Shown here piece after piece: positions 18,011-27,566 of a stretch of 64,000 nucleotides of DNA (its first letter is position 1; each line of letters begins with the position of its first letter). Source of the DNA: Vibrio algarum (GTDB taxonomy: Bacteria > Pseudomonadota > Gammaproteobacteria > Enterobacterales > Vibrionaceae); contig NZ_JAQLOI010000003.1 in the NCBI RefSeq assembly GCF_028204155.1, forward strand, positions 372,001 through 436,000, given 5' to 3'. Under the pieces are notes generated by a model. That model did not search any database, was not told the DNA's origin, and saw only the letters and a list, made by a program, of their open reading frames with translations. Made by a program: the position numbers and the translations under genes.

Positions 18011-19198
18011 CTAAGAGTTTCTTGCCGCAAAAATATAACTAAACGTTGCCCCAAGAGCGCACAACGCCATGCTCAGCACCAACGTAAACGTAGGGTCATG
18101 GGGAGAACCTGCGACAATAGAGCCAAGTATCGCAGCCATACCAAATCGCATTGTGCCAGCCAAAGCTGAGGCTGTACCTGCAAGTTTCGAATACCGACTT
18201 AGTAATAAGCCCATGCAGTTACTATTAATAAGTCCTATAGAACCAACATAAAACATGATGCAAGGGACAAGCCCCCAAAGCCCTAGATCCATATAGATAA
18301 CAAGCGTTAGTCCAACGCTCGCCAAGACCATAATGGTGAGTCCACCACGCAGTAAATGATGAATCCCTACCTTAATAACAAATTTGGCGTTCACCATGGT
18401 AAGCAACGTCATCGTGACAATATTAAGTGCAAACAGGTAACCAAAGTGTTCTACCTTCACTCCGTAGGTTTCAATATAGACAAAGGAACCAACTGTCAAA
18501 AATGAGAACATTCCGGTAAAAGCGAGTGAATCACAAGCGATCAGACCGAGTGATCTTCGATCACGGAGTACTTCCATATAATTGTTAAATATACCGATAA
18601 AATTTAATGGCTGACGCTTGTCTATAGGAAGAGTCTCGGGGAGCTGATTGACAATAAGAATAAGCATAACTAACGCAAGAATGGCCAATAGAACAAAGAT
18701 CGCTCGCCAGCCAAAAATCACTGTGAGGTAACCACCAATTAACGGTGCGACCAATGGTGCTATGGTCATAACCAAACTCACTAGTGACATCACCCGTGAA
18801 AACTTTTCCCTATCAAACATATCGCGAATTAATGCCATCAAAACAACGGCACCTGTTGCACCACTTAACCCCTGAATCAAGCGCATTGCAGTAAGAGAAA
18901 AAGCGGTTTGCATGAACACACTCGCGAGGGCCGATAACCCAAACAGTGCAATCCCAATCAACAGTACTATTTTTCTGCCATAACAATCGGAAAGAGGCCC
19001 ATGAACCAACTGACCTAAAGCAAAACCCACCATATAAATAGTAAGTGTAAATTGGATGGCATTTGTGCTGGTAGCGAGATCGGTTGCCATTTGTGGCAAA
19101 GCCGGCAAATACATATCCATCGCCAATGGGGTTAGGCCAGATATCGCGCCGAGGGTCAGCATCATTGCTAAGGTAAGATGGATGGGTTTCGCTGTCAT
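18011..19198 (-). CDS. MFS multidrug exporter, Bcr/CflA family
   Basis: Drug/proton antiporter of the inner membrane, 395 residues, 12 predicted helices. The Bcr/CflA signature segments are present: TPLAMDMYLPALPQM in helix 1 and GPLSDCYGRKIVLL in the loop between helices 2 and 3, then IQGLSGATGAVVLMALIRDMF. The frame extends upstream to 19258, but starting at 19198 (MTAKPIHLTL) places helix 1 as in relatives. A second Bcr/CflA gene, frameshifted, lies 1.7 kb upstream. Confidence 0.88.
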   Translation of the reverse strand: MTAKPIHLTLAMMLTLGAISGLTPLAMDMYLPALPQMATDLATSTNAIQFTLTIYMVGFALGQLVHGPLSDCYGRKIVLLIGIALFGLSALASVFMQTAFSLTAMRLIQGLSGATGAVVLMALIRDMFDREKFSRVMSLVSLVMTIAPLVAPLIGGYLTVIFGWRAIFVLLAILALVMLILIVNQLPETLPIDKRQPLNFIGIFNNYMEVLRDRRSLGLIACDSLAFTGMFSFLTVGSFVYIETYGVKVEHFGYLFALNIVTMTLLTMVNAKFVIKVGIHHLLRGGLTIMVLASVGLTLVIYMDLGLWGLVPCIMFYVGSIGLINSNCMGLLLSRYSKLAGTASALAGTMRFGMAAILGSIVAGSPHDPTFTLVLSMALCALGATFSYIFAARNS

Positions 19199-19344
19199 AT
19201 TGTGGCTACTCTTGTATTCTATCCACCCCATAAAAATCAGAAATAGGGTCAAAGACAAAGAGAAGTCTTATAGGGGTGGACTTTAGCAAAAGTATACGTC
19301 ACAGGCTTCGAAATAGAAATTGACGAAAAGCCGGAAGAGTAGCA

Positions 19345-20187
19345 CTATTTGAACATTTTCGTTCTATAGTCAGACGGTGAGAGCCCAGCTTGTTTTTTAA
19401 ATAATCGGCTAAAATACGAGCTATCATCATAGCCTAATTCAATGGCAATTTTTTGTACTGATTTAGACGAAAATGTAAGCTCTCTTTTAGCCTCTAGACA
19501 AATACGGTCGATAATACTTCGAGTCACCGTTTTGCCACACGCCGCTCGCATCAGCTCATTAATTCGTTTAGGAGTGAGATTAACTGCATCAGCATAAAAC
19601 TCACATCGCTTTTGCTGAATATAGTTGTTTTCTATCAGTGATTCTATTTTTTCAATTCGCTGGTCACGCGACGACGGTGCACCTTCATTGTGTTCGGAAA
19701 TTCTATAACGAGCTAATATTCGTAAATAGCTCGATAACAATGACTCAATCAACCCCAGATCATTGTCTTCATCAGCAACAAGAAGCAACTCCCACAACGA
19801 TGTTAAATGCGAAACGCCATCCTCATCGAGGTCGAGAAAAGGTTGTTGAAACACATTGTCAAAGCCCAGCTTTTTCATCACCTCGTTATGCCTTTGGCTG
19901 ACTTCAAACAGATCACTTTTAAACGCCACTACACGTAGGCAACTGTCTAATTGGCGTGCGTCGTGCACTTGATGTGGAGAGATCAAAAATACGCGATTAG
20001 TTCTCAATTTAAATGTTGAAAAATCAATTGAATGTTGACCTTTACCTTCGAGGCACCACATTATTTCATAGTAGTCGTGCCGATGAGGGTCCCAAATACC
20101 ATTAGGCTCATGCCCTTGTATATTCAGGGCACTGAACGATCTACCAGAAGATATGATTTTATTTTGGATCATAACGTCAAATGACAT
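19345..20187 (-). CDS. AraC-family regulator with cupin-like sensor domain
   Basis: Transcription factor of 280 residues: N-terminal cupin-type ligand domain (HRHDYYEIMWCLEGKGQH, about 32-50), linker, and a C-terminal AraC double helix-turn-helix (about 195-278) ending with the conserved IAIELGYDDSSYFSRLFKKQAGLSPSDYR block. It closes a minus-strand set with a GST gene (35 bases upstream) and a frameshifted MFS exporter gene (33 bases further), so it probably controls them. A pair of 13-base direct repeats lies upstream of that set. The inducer is unknown. Confidence 0.87.
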   Translation of the reverse strand: MSFDVMIQNKIISSGRSFSALNIQGHEPNGIWDPHRHDYYEIMWCLEGKGQHSIDFSTFKLRTNRVFLISPHQVHDARQLDSCLRVVAFKSDLFEVSQRHNEVMKKLGFDNVFQQPFLDLDEDGVSHLTSLWELLLVADEDNDLGLIESLLSSYLRILARYRISEHNEGAPSSRDQRIEKIESLIENNYIQQKRCEFYADAVNLTPKRINELMRAACGKTVTRSIIDRICLEAKRELTFSSKSVQKIAIELGYDDSSYFSRLFKKQAGLSPSDYRTKMFK

Positions 20188-20222
20188 CTCTTGTTATGTT
20201 CAACAGCGACACTGAGCTGAGA

Positions 20223-20846
20223 TCAACGGTTTTCAATCGCTTTTCGTCGCTGAAAACTCGGACGTGCCTCTACTCGTTGTTGATGTTCAAGAAGTGCAGG
20301 GAAATCGCTTAGCGAATATCCACCACGAAGGGCTCGAGTGTAACACCAGTGCAAGTAGACATCGACGATAGACCATTTCGAACCATACCACCAAGCTTGG
20401 TTATGTAGTCTCTTTTCAGCGATGTTGAAATAAGAGGTTAATGACTGGCGCCCTTTTTCAACAACATCCGTAGTATCTTGGTTCAGAGTATAATACATCG
20501 GCATACACACATGACGAACTGATGGGTGTACCGAGCTAGACATCCACATTAGATCCGAGGAATAAAGCGCAGCTTGGTATTTATCGTCTGTTTTCGGCAG
20601 CAATGTCGAGTCTGCAACTAACGAATGCAGGTAAAGCAGGATAGCCGGATTTTCAGTTAACAGCTTATCGTCACTGATCAACGCAGGGACTTTACCGTAT
20701 GGATTTATCTTTCGGTAAGCTTCCGTTTTTTGTTCACCTGAGGAGAGATCAATCTTTCGATAATCACAATCCAACCCTAATTCTTCCAAAGCATTAATTG
20801 TGACGCCAGAACACGCGCCGGGCGCATAATATAAAACAAGAGCCAT
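20223..20846 (-). CDS. glutathione S-transferase family protein
   Basis: A 207-residue cytosolic GST: thioredoxin-like N-terminal domain starting LYYAPGACSGVTINALEELGLD, with the glutathione-binding NPYGKVPALI and TENPAILLYL segments (about 46-75), then an all-helical C-terminal domain with SIVDVYLHWC. The CSG tract near residue 12 resembles the start of beta-class/GstA-type enzymes. It lies between an MFS exporter gene and an AraC regulator gene with gaps of 33 and 35 bases, suggesting a small detoxification operon. Confidence 0.87.
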   Translation of the reverse strand: MALVLYYAPGACSGVTINALEELGLDCDYRKIDLSSGEQKTEAYRKINPYGKVPALISDDKLLTENPAILLYLHSLVADSTLLPKTDDKYQAALYSSDLMWMSSSVHPSVRHVCMPMYYTLNQDTTDVVEKGRQSLTSYFNIAEKRLHNQAWWYGSKWSIVDVYLHWCYTRALRGGYSLSDFPALLEHQQRVEARPSFQRRKAIENR

Positions 20847-20879
20847 TATAGATTTCCTTACAAATAAAGGGTGAAGTAA

Positions 20880-22101
20880 CTACTCTACATTTTTTGAGGC
20901 TTTCATGTCTGGGAGATTATTCACTACATAATCTTTATTTCTGACCAATAACCACAGCACGCAACCCACGATACCAATCACCAGTTGCATCAGCCCTAGG
21001 TTTGAAATTAATGTTTCTTGGCGTAGTGAAACCAACACCATACCCAGCGACCCACACATCATGCCGAAGAATTGAATGATAGCAACCGCAGATCCTGTGT
21101 CTTTACTTTGCTGCTCAAGCATCAAATTAGTACCAGGTACGCGAGTTGTAATGACCGTTAAAGTGGCAGGTGCAGCAATGAAGGCAAATATCCAAGGAGA
21201 AAGGTCCCCAAAGGCAAGCATAGCCAAACCACATAATGCTAACGCCGCGTAGCAGCCAGTAATTATGGTGGTAATTGGAATACGTCTGGATATCCTTAGG
21301 TAAATACGAGGCCCCATTGAAGCGAATAACGCGTTGAATGCAAAAGCAAAGCTAAATTGTTGCTCAGTTAAGCCAAAACCATCAATGTAAATATAGGAAC
21401 CCGCAGCTAAAAAACCCATCATTGCCAAAGGTGGGATAGAAAAAATACACAGCAAGCTAACAAAATTAGGGTTCTTTAGAACCACCCCCAATCGCGTCCA
21501 AGACCGAGCTACGGAACCTGTGTATCTAGACTCAATCGTCTCCTCAAAACACATGGACAATAGACCTGCAAGCACTCCAAAAAGCGCAAGCACCACAAAC
21601 ATCATATTCCAAGATGCCACTTTTAAGAGGAAAGCGCCCAGTACTGGGGCAACCATCGGAGCAATAATAACCAATGACATTATGGTCCCCATGATCACCT
21701 CTCTCTCGTCCCTCATAGAGATCTTTTACGATAGCCGTTGCGACAATGGTGACAGCACTTCCACCAAATGCCTGAAACAAACGCCATGCAATCAATGATT
21801 CGATATTTGTAGCAAATGCACAAAATAAACTGCCAGTGATATACAGACCACTGCCCACTAATAGAATTGGTTTTCGCCCATATTTTTCGCTTAGAGGCCC
21901 CCAAAAAAGCAAACCTATTGCATAAGTAAGGAAGTATCCACTGAGCGTCATATTGACCATGGCCTGATTGGTATTAAAAATCTCTACCATTTGAGGCATA
22001 GCAGGCAAATAGAGATCGGTACTTAATGGTGGAAAAGCGCTTATAACGACAAGGAAGAAAAGCATTCCTTTTTCACCTAAAATTGATTGTTGTTTTTTCA
22101 A
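20880..22101 (-). pseudogene. MFS exporter, Bcr/CflA family, frameshifted
   Basis: Two overlapping frames together encode one Bcr/CflA drug exporter. The first (start 22101) gives STDLYLPAMPQMVEIF, GPLSEKYGRKPILL and AIVKDLYEGRER; the second (through 20880) resumes with VIMGTIMSLVIIAPMVAPVLGA. The break is in a GA repeat at about 21696-21706 (minus-strand GAGAGAGAG). Adding one GA unit restores a continuous reading GRERE-VIMG. Without it the protein stops about 50 residues later. Everything else looks intact and full length (about 406 residues), so this is a recent mutation, slipped-strand variation, or a sequence error. It heads the exporter-GST-AraC set. Confidence 0.85.
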
Positions 22102-22143
22102 TATCTTGTCCTACGATGACATTTTCATGAGTGCGACAATTTT

Positions 22144-22175
22144 AACTTTGAGTAAAATGTTCAACTTTGAGTAAA
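22144..22175. promoter_or_regulatory. 13-base direct repeat upstream of the MFS/GST/AraC set
   Basis: AACTTTGAGTAAA occurs at 22144-22156 and again at 22163-22175, a 19-base period (about two helical turns). It lies about 45-75 bases before the MFS start codon. Such spacing fits a two-site AraC-type operator; binding by the AraC protein of this set is an inference. Confidence 0.4.
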
Positions 22176-22590
22176 TAATGGCAAGGTCAACACGGGTTAT
22201 TTACAAATGTATAGTAACTCAAAAGTTATTGAATTTTCCCATGGAATTTAAAATACCACATCAGTTTTTCTTACCACAGGGTAGGCAGATATGATGATAT
22301 GCATCGATTATCTTCATGCTGCAAAGTGGTCTGCACAACACTTGGAATGCTTTACTGCTTTGCCGATGACTTACGCAAGGTAACAATAACCTGCATAGAT
22401 ATTAGATTATTTCATTGAAGGATTACCGCACAATTTAAGTTAGCGGTATTAAGCGCGCACTGCCTCTACTCACTGCAAAGATAATGTACACATTTGAATC
22501 AAGGTTCACTCAAGTTATAGGGAATAGGATAACGATATTCTCGGTCAATAAGAATGCATAAAGCATTGCACTCATGGGAATTGGCTTTCT

Positions 22591-22644
22591 ATAAATAAAA
22601 CGAGCGATTGTGATGAAAGCCAATCAAGCACACAACAACGCTCG
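22591..22644 (-). terminator. terminator after the sulfatase-maturase gene
   Basis: On the minus strand the arms 22631-22644 and 22601-22612 pair (CGAGCG plus TTGTG, small bulge) and are followed by TTTTATTTAT (22591-22600). It lies 24 bases after the stop codon at 22668. Confidence 0.6.
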
Positions 22645-22667
22645 CCTTTATTTCTTTAGTCAGCACT

Positions 22668-23804
22668 CTAACCTGCTTGCTGGATTATCGATGTTTTGAT
22701 TTGCGTAATAAACTTGTCATAGTGCGTTAAGGCTATTCCGCGACGCTGACACTCAGCAATGGCGTAGAAGTAAGGGATCGAATGTTTATAGAATGAGTAG
22801 TAACCACTACACAGTTTATTTTTATGATCGTTATCTCGATGCTTCGGACAACCTGATTGACATAAACCTTTTACATCACACCCGCTACATACCTCATCAT
22901 GCAATGCTGACATTCGTTTAAAACTTAATTGAGCAGGGCTAGTAAGCATCTCCGCAAAGCTATTTTGATCAACACAACCAAGGTACTGGCTAGGCTCAAC
23001 ATAGTGATCACATGAGTAAACACTGCCATTTCGTTCAACTACTAACTGATTGCCGCAATCGTGGGCATGCACACAGAATGTCTCTACACCATTAACAATT
23101 CGGGCATAGGCGGTGTCAAAAAGCTGGACCGAAACCTGTCCCAGACCTTTCTTTAACCACAGTTCAAATACGTTGCTCAGGAATTTTCCCCACGCTGTTG
23201 GATCGATAGTTTCGTCACCAACAACAGGCAAAAACTGCAGCCTTTTAACTTGCATTTTGTGGGTTAAGAATTGATATATTTCAGTTCCACATTCGACGTT
23301 GTTAGGGTGAACAACGCAGAGAATGTTGGTTTGTATCCCGCGCTCTTGTAGCTTTTTGTACCCTTTAAGAACCTTGTCAAAGCTTCCTTGTCCAGAATAA
23401 TAAAGACGCTCACTATCGTGTATCACTTTTGTTCCATCGACGGATAGCCCGACGAGGAATTGATGATGATGCAAAAAATCAGCCCACTGATTGGTGATCA
23501 AAGTGCCATTTGTCTGTATTGCATTGGTTATTTTCATATCTGGACGGCGATATTTATCCTGTAACTGTAACGCTCTTTGATAAAATTCCAGTCCGGCAAG
23601 CATCGGTTCTCCACCCTGCCAAACAAACTGAACCTCCTTGCATCCTTTAGGCTGTTCTTGAATGTATTTTTTAGTGAGATTTACCAACGTTTCATCGGAC
23701 ATTCTCGCCCCTTCATCACTCTTCTCTTTGTAAAAGCAATAAGTACAATTAAGGTTACAAACATCACCGACTGGCTTAACGATGACGTGAAAAGGATTTT
23801 TCAT
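22668..23804 (-). CDS. anaerobic sulfatase-maturating radical SAM enzyme (AtsB type)
   Basis: Converts the active-site Ser or Cys of sulfatases to formylglycine using S-adenosylmethionine, without oxygen. The 378-residue protein has the radical-SAM CxxxCxxC cluster in CNLNCTYC (about residues 15-22), the GGEP motif (QGGEPML, about 64-70), and a C-terminal SPASM cysteine set (CSGCDVKGLCQSGCP and the CSGYYSFY tail). It is the downstream gene of a sulfatase with a Ser-type motif, 69 bases away on the same strand, which is the expected client. Confidence 0.93.
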   Translation of the reverse strand: MKNPFHVIVKPVGDVCNLNCTYCFYKEKSDEGARMSDETLVNLTKKYIQEQPKGCKEVQFVWQGGEPMLAGLEFYQRALQLQDKYRRPDMKITNAIQTNGTLITNQWADFLHHHQFLVGLSVDGTKVIHDSERLYYSGQGSFDKVLKGYKKLQERGIQTNILCVVHPNNVECGTEIYQFLTHKMQVKRLQFLPVVGDETIDPTAWGKFLSNVFELWLKKGLGQVSVQLFDTAYARIVNGVETFCVHAHDCGNQLVVERNGSVYSCDHYVEPSQYLGCVDQNSFAEMLTSPAQLSFKRMSALHDEVCSGCDVKGLCQSGCPKHRDNDHKNKLCSGYYSFYKHSIPYFYAIAECQRRGIALTHYDKFITQIKTSIIQQAG

Positions 23805-23873
23805 AAATTAATACCCATGTTAGTAAACGCCAGCCTCCGCAGAAGCCGACGATTTTCAGTTAGAACTCTGCTG

Positions 23874-25613
23874 CTACTTCTTATCTGGGTTTTCTGTTAA
23901 ACGACCTTCTCGAATAGTCCAAGTTTGACGATGGTACATGGTCGGATAAGCGAGATCTTTATCCACAATACCGACTTCGGTGGCATATTCATTATATAGT
24001 GCGACTAACTCCGCCAGTTTTTCTGGTTCTTTCTCAGCAATGTCAGTCTGCTCCGCAGGATCATTAGCGATGTTAAACAGTTTCCAATCTCTCCCTTCTG
24101 TGCGAATGTGAGCTGCAGACATGGCACGTAGCTTGTAATCACCTTTAATCACTAATTTGTAGTCATTGAGTTCAATAGCAATGTATTCGTCTTCGCTGCG
24201 AACTTGTTTCTCTTTCCCCGTAAGGAATGGAACAAGTGTTCGACCACTAAATTCGTGCAGTTTTACACCATTACGTGTTTTTGGTTTTTCTATATTTGCC
24301 CAATCTAAGATAGTTGGCGTGATATCCGTGACATGGATATTACCAGACTCTACGAACTCACCTTTTACAGCAATATCAGACCCGGAAATAATCAGAGGAA
24401 CACGCACACCACCTTGGCCACTGGTTGTTTTGTAGAAAGAGAACGGTGTAGTACCCGCTTCAGCCCAACCTGCTTCGTAAGAAACATATGAGTTAGGGCG
24501 ACCCATATTTTCCAGCGAGTTATCAAATTGCTCAAAGAATTTAGGCACATTACCCGTGTAGTTAGATCCTGGTTTAGGGTTCGTTCCATTGTCATGAGTA
24601 TAGATAAAGCGCGTATTTTCATACTCACCGATATCTTTAAGGTGTTGTACTAATCGTCCAATATTATGATCGAGGTTAGCAATCATCGCAGCATAGATAG
24701 CCATTTTTTTAGCCGAACGCTTTTGCTCTTTTTCGCTAAGCATATCCCACGGCTTGTAGTCTTTGTTGTTAACGACATCTGGGGTATCTTCAGCAACTAG
24801 ACCTAATTTTTTCACGTTCTCTAAGCGTCGCTTGCGGATCACGTCATATCCTACATCATAACGACCATCATCAAATTTCGCTATCCACTCATCTGGCGCA
24901 TGAAGTGGGTCATGTGGTGCGGTATAAGCAAGATAAGTAAAGAATGGTTTGTCTGTGGCAGTATCACCGATATATTTAACCACTTGATCGGTGTAGAAGT
25001 CCGTTGAATAAAAGTCGGCTGGTAATGTATCAACACGTTTCCCATCTTCCATATAAAAGAAGAACGGGGCTTCAAACGGGTTCAAAGGAAGTTGATCACC
25101 AAAGTGTGAAATACCACCTCCTGTGAATGCAAAGGAATGGGTAAACCCACGACCAAGAGGAGAGCTCTGAGGCGTTGCACCCAAATGCCATTTACCAGCC
25201 ATATACGTGGAATACCCACCCTCTTTTAGCATTTCTGCCACGGTGGCGACACGGTTGTTCAATATACCCTCGTAGCCAGGCTGACCCAATTGGTTTGCTG
25301 ACATTAGCGGTGGCATATTGCCCAATCCAGCTTTGTGGTTATCTACACCAGTCATCAACATTGATCGAGTCGGTGCAGACATAGGGTTTGTATAATAATC
25401 GACTAACTTTGAGCCATTCTCTGCCAACTCACAAATATTGGGCGTTGGAATTTCTCCTCCAAAGCAAGATAGATCGGAATAACCCATATCATCGGTCAAA
25501 ATTAACACAACATTAGGCTGTTCCACCGGGCTTGCTGCAACCGTAGCAGCCGGGACACTAGCAAATAAAGCTAGGCCTGCCGTAATAGCAATTGTACATT
25601 TTGATAACTTCAT
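23874..25613 (-). CDS. exported Ser-type sulfatase (arylsulfatase family)
   Basis: Hydrolyses sulfate esters after export to the periplasm. The start at 25613 has GGAG 5 bases upstream and gives a signal peptide (MKLSKCTIAITAGLALFAS..., cleavage near AAS). The catalytic motif is SAPTR (Ser79-Arg83), i.e. the serine version of C/S-x-P-x-R, modified by AtsB-type enzymes such as the one encoded next. The metal-binding LILTDDMG (about 38-45) and the later HDNGTNPKPGS are also present. About 579 residues, usual for AtsA-like arylsulfatases. The substrate (aryl sulfate or algal polysaccharide) is not decided by sequence. Confidence 0.92.
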   Translation of the reverse strand: MKLSKCTIAITAGLALFASVPAATVAASPVEQPNVVLILTDDMGYSDLSCFGGEIPTPNICELAENGSKLVDYYTNPMSAPTRSMLMTGVDNHKAGLGNMPPLMSANQLGQPGYEGILNNRVATVAEMLKEGGYSTYMAGKWHLGATPQSSPLGRGFTHSFAFTGGGISHFGDQLPLNPFEAPFFFYMEDGKRVDTLPADFYSTDFYTDQVVKYIGDTATDKPFFTYLAYTAPHDPLHAPDEWIAKFDDGRYDVGYDVIRKRRLENVKKLGLVAEDTPDVVNNKDYKPWDMLSEKEQKRSAKKMAIYAAMIANLDHNIGRLVQHLKDIGEYENTRFIYTHDNGTNPKPGSNYTGNVPKFFEQFDNSLENMGRPNSYVSYEAGWAEAGTTPFSFYKTTSGQGGVRVPLIISGSDIAVKGEFVESGNIHVTDITPTILDWANIEKPKTRNGVKLHEFSGRTLVPFLTGKEKQVRSEDEYIAIELNDYKLVIKGDYKLRAMSAAHIRTEGRDWKLFNIANDPAEQTDIAEKEPEKLAELVALYNEYATEVGIVDKDLAYPTMYHRQTWTIREGRLTENPDKK

Positions 25614-26035
25614 AAAAGCTCCATTCATCATTGTTAAATCATTTTGTAATAAACCGACCTCGCATTTTTAGTACTCAATCGATCCGATCTACATTGAATA
25701 AGCCCTTTCCTTTCTCGTCATTTAAAAACCAAAAGAGTCGAAACCCAGTTCTGAATGAAGGAAAGCATATCGGCTGTGATGACCCTATTGAGACAAAAAA
25801 TCTCAACGAAAGCGTCCTAACCACGTTAGAAATACCTTTATTGATTGAAGTTGTGAGCTATTTGGCAGAACTATTTGGCCCACTTTTTTCAGGGTGTTTA
25901 GCCATAGCGACGAAGCGTTAACAAGAGGAATCGCTGCCACAACCTTCACCATTTAGTACTCTAAATGGTGAAGGTTGTGGCAGTTTAGGCGTAGTTTGGC
26001 CGTTTACTAGACAGCTGTATTGACAGAGTTTTCAG
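25614..26035. other. intergenic stretch with possible small ORF and a perfect hairpin
   Basis: It holds the promoter region of the sulfatase-maturase operon. A plus-strand frame at 25631-25921 (96 codons) ends 12 bases before the 50-base hairpin at 25934-25983. That arrangement would fit a small gene and its terminator, but the product resembles nothing known to me and there is no convincing ribosome-binding site, so I do not call it a gene. Confidence 0.35.
25934..25983. repeat. perfect 23-bp inverted repeat (50-base hairpin)
   Basis: Arms 25934-25956 and 25961-25983 are exact reverse complements with a 4-base loop TACT. It lies 52 bases after the stop of the membrane AraC gene on the minus strand. 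Only three T follow on the plus strand and none on the minus strand. Roles that fit: factor-independent terminator, mRNA-stabilising hairpin, or an operator. Confidence 0.8.
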
Positions 26036-27265
26036 CTATAATTGCTTTCGATATTGAGAAGGTGTCATATTGGTGATGGTCTTAAAAAACTTATTAAAAG
26101 TAGATTTAGAGTTAAAGCCACAGCGATGCGCCATATCCAAGATTGTCATGGATTGATTAGCAGGATCAGCCATTAACGATCTAACGGCATCAATTCGATG
26201 CTCATTTATAAATTGGTAAAAATTAGTACCCAATTGCTCACTAAATACTTGTGACAGAAGATAACGAGGAATAGATAGTTGTAACGCCAACTTATCGGCT
26301 GTCAGATTACTATCTAAATAAGGTTTTTGAACAGCCATATGAGATTCTAGCTGGACTAACATTTGTTGAGATCTCTCATCCGTTAAACCAGATCTTTCGT
26401 ATCTTCCTTTATCGCGTTCAACCGACGGTTCAACTTTATCAATGAGTTCTAGCTCAGGAACTGATTGCTCTATAGTTGGTATGAATGTCACCGACAAAGA
26501 CCGGTTAGTGGGAGATAATTCAAGATCAGGATTGGCGACTTTCAATTTTTCCTTATAACCAAGATAACCAGAACTCACACCTATCTCTGCTTCACTAAAA
26601 ATCTGCAACTGTTTTAAGCCAAAAAAACTTACCACAATCATCAATGTCACTAAGGCAAATATACGTGTATGCAGTATCTCCGGAAAATCTAAAAGGATAA
26701 GGATAAAAGGTTGAACACAACTAAACAGAAAGACGATTGTTAGCCATTTCAGCCACTTAAGAGAAATCGCTGTAGAAAGTGATGAAAATTGATTTAACAC
26801 TTCAATTTTGTGCTTCTTGAGGTGATGAAGTGTCACGAATGAATAACCAACAGCGGAGCTTAAAATAGCCAATGCTAGGACGTTTCCTAATTTGCTATTT
26901 CCTGAATCCAGATTGGGATTAAATGTCATTTCAGGGACAAAAATAAGCTTATAGACGGAAGCAAATACAAAGGGTAGAAAGTGAATCAGGTATTGGCTTT
27001 TACTCCATTTTCTGCCACCAGTAATATGGGAGGTATACAGTAACAATAACGGACCAAAAGTGAATGCGTAAGGGAGTTTATCCCTTAAAAACGGAATTGG
27101 TAAATCGAGCCCATCCTGGCTCACTAATTCCGATAGCATAGGTAAGCCTAAGAAAACCATCCATAAAGCGATGATAATATCTCGTTTATTCTTCTGCGGC
27201 TTTGACAACAGAAAGAGAATAATAAATAAAGAGTGAACAATGCCAATACAGAGCAGTGTTTCCAT
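26036..27265 (-). CDS. AraC-family regulator with seven-helix membrane domain
   Basis: Membrane-anchored transcription factor, 409 residues. The N-terminal part (about 1-225) has seven hydrophobic helices; a polar linker (about 230-300) follows; the C-terminal about 100 residues form an AraC DNA-binding domain (LALQLSIPRYLLSQVFSEQLG...MAHRCGFNSKSTFNKFFKTITNMTPSQYRKQL). Proteins of this layout are common in marine bacteria and are thought to sense signals at the inner membrane. It is oriented towards the sulfatase operon, which makes that operon a candidate target (inference). Confidence 0.87.
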   Translation of the reverse strand: METLLCIGIVHSLFIILFLLSKPQKNKRDIIIALWMVFLGLPMLSELVSQDGLDLPIPFLRDKLPYAFTFGPLLLLYTSHITGGRKWSKSQYLIHFLPFVFASVYKLIFVPEMTFNPNLDSGNSKLGNVLALAILSSAVGYSFVTLHHLKKHKIEVLNQFSSLSTAISLKWLKWLTIVFLFSCVQPFILILLDFPEILHTRIFALVTLMIVVSFFGLKQLQIFSEAEIGVSSGYLGYKEKLKVANPDLELSPTNRSLSVTFIPTIEQSVPELELIDKVEPSVERDKGRYERSGLTDERSQQMLVQLESHMAVQKPYLDSNLTADKLALQLSIPRYLLSQVFSEQLGTNFYQFINEHRIDAVRSLMADPANQSMTILDMAHRCGFNSKSTFNKFFKTITNMTPSQYRKQL

Positions 27266-27566
27266 TAGTATAAACCCTCAGTTATAATTTTATTTATATG
27301 AAGAACTGATAACCACTGTCTACACCCGTAATAAAAACTCAATGTTTACTGAATATAAAATCAAATTTAACAATCATTAATGACAGTGACAAACAACCAT
27401 TATGAACTTAATCCATTAGTCCTAAAGTGCTACTTCCTAAATATCAAACTAGTTAAATAGGCCCGTGTATTGGTGTCTATATTTCCATACGAAAACCAAA
27501 CAAATAAAGGAGCACCTTGAGCACTCCCTTATTTAACAATATCTTTATCGTATATCTTGATGTAGT
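27266..27566. other. intergenic stretch upstream of the membrane AraC gene
   Basis: Contains the promoter region of the membrane AraC gene and the terminator at 27502-27534 of the symporter operon. Nothing else recognised. Confidence 0.4.
27502..27534 (-). terminator. terminator of the symporter/small-protein operon
   Basis: The minus-strand transcript folds into a 15-bp stem with a 3-base loop (A-rich 5' side, U-rich 3' side ending UUUAUUU), 33 bases after the stop of the last small gene. Confidence 0.8.

Larger units (their letters stand above)
22102..22667. other. intergenic stretch with direct repeats and a terminator
   Basis: About 570 bases between the MFS gene start and the end of the sulfatase-maturase gene. 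It holds the two direct repeats at 22144-22175 and the stem-loop at 22601-22644, both listed separately. No protein gene or RNA gene was recognised in the remainder. Confidence 0.45.

Noticed and set aside
25631..25921. 96-codon plus-strand frame next to the perfect hairpin
   Set aside because: No recognisable product and no convincing ribosome-binding site; kept only as a note in the intergenic entry.
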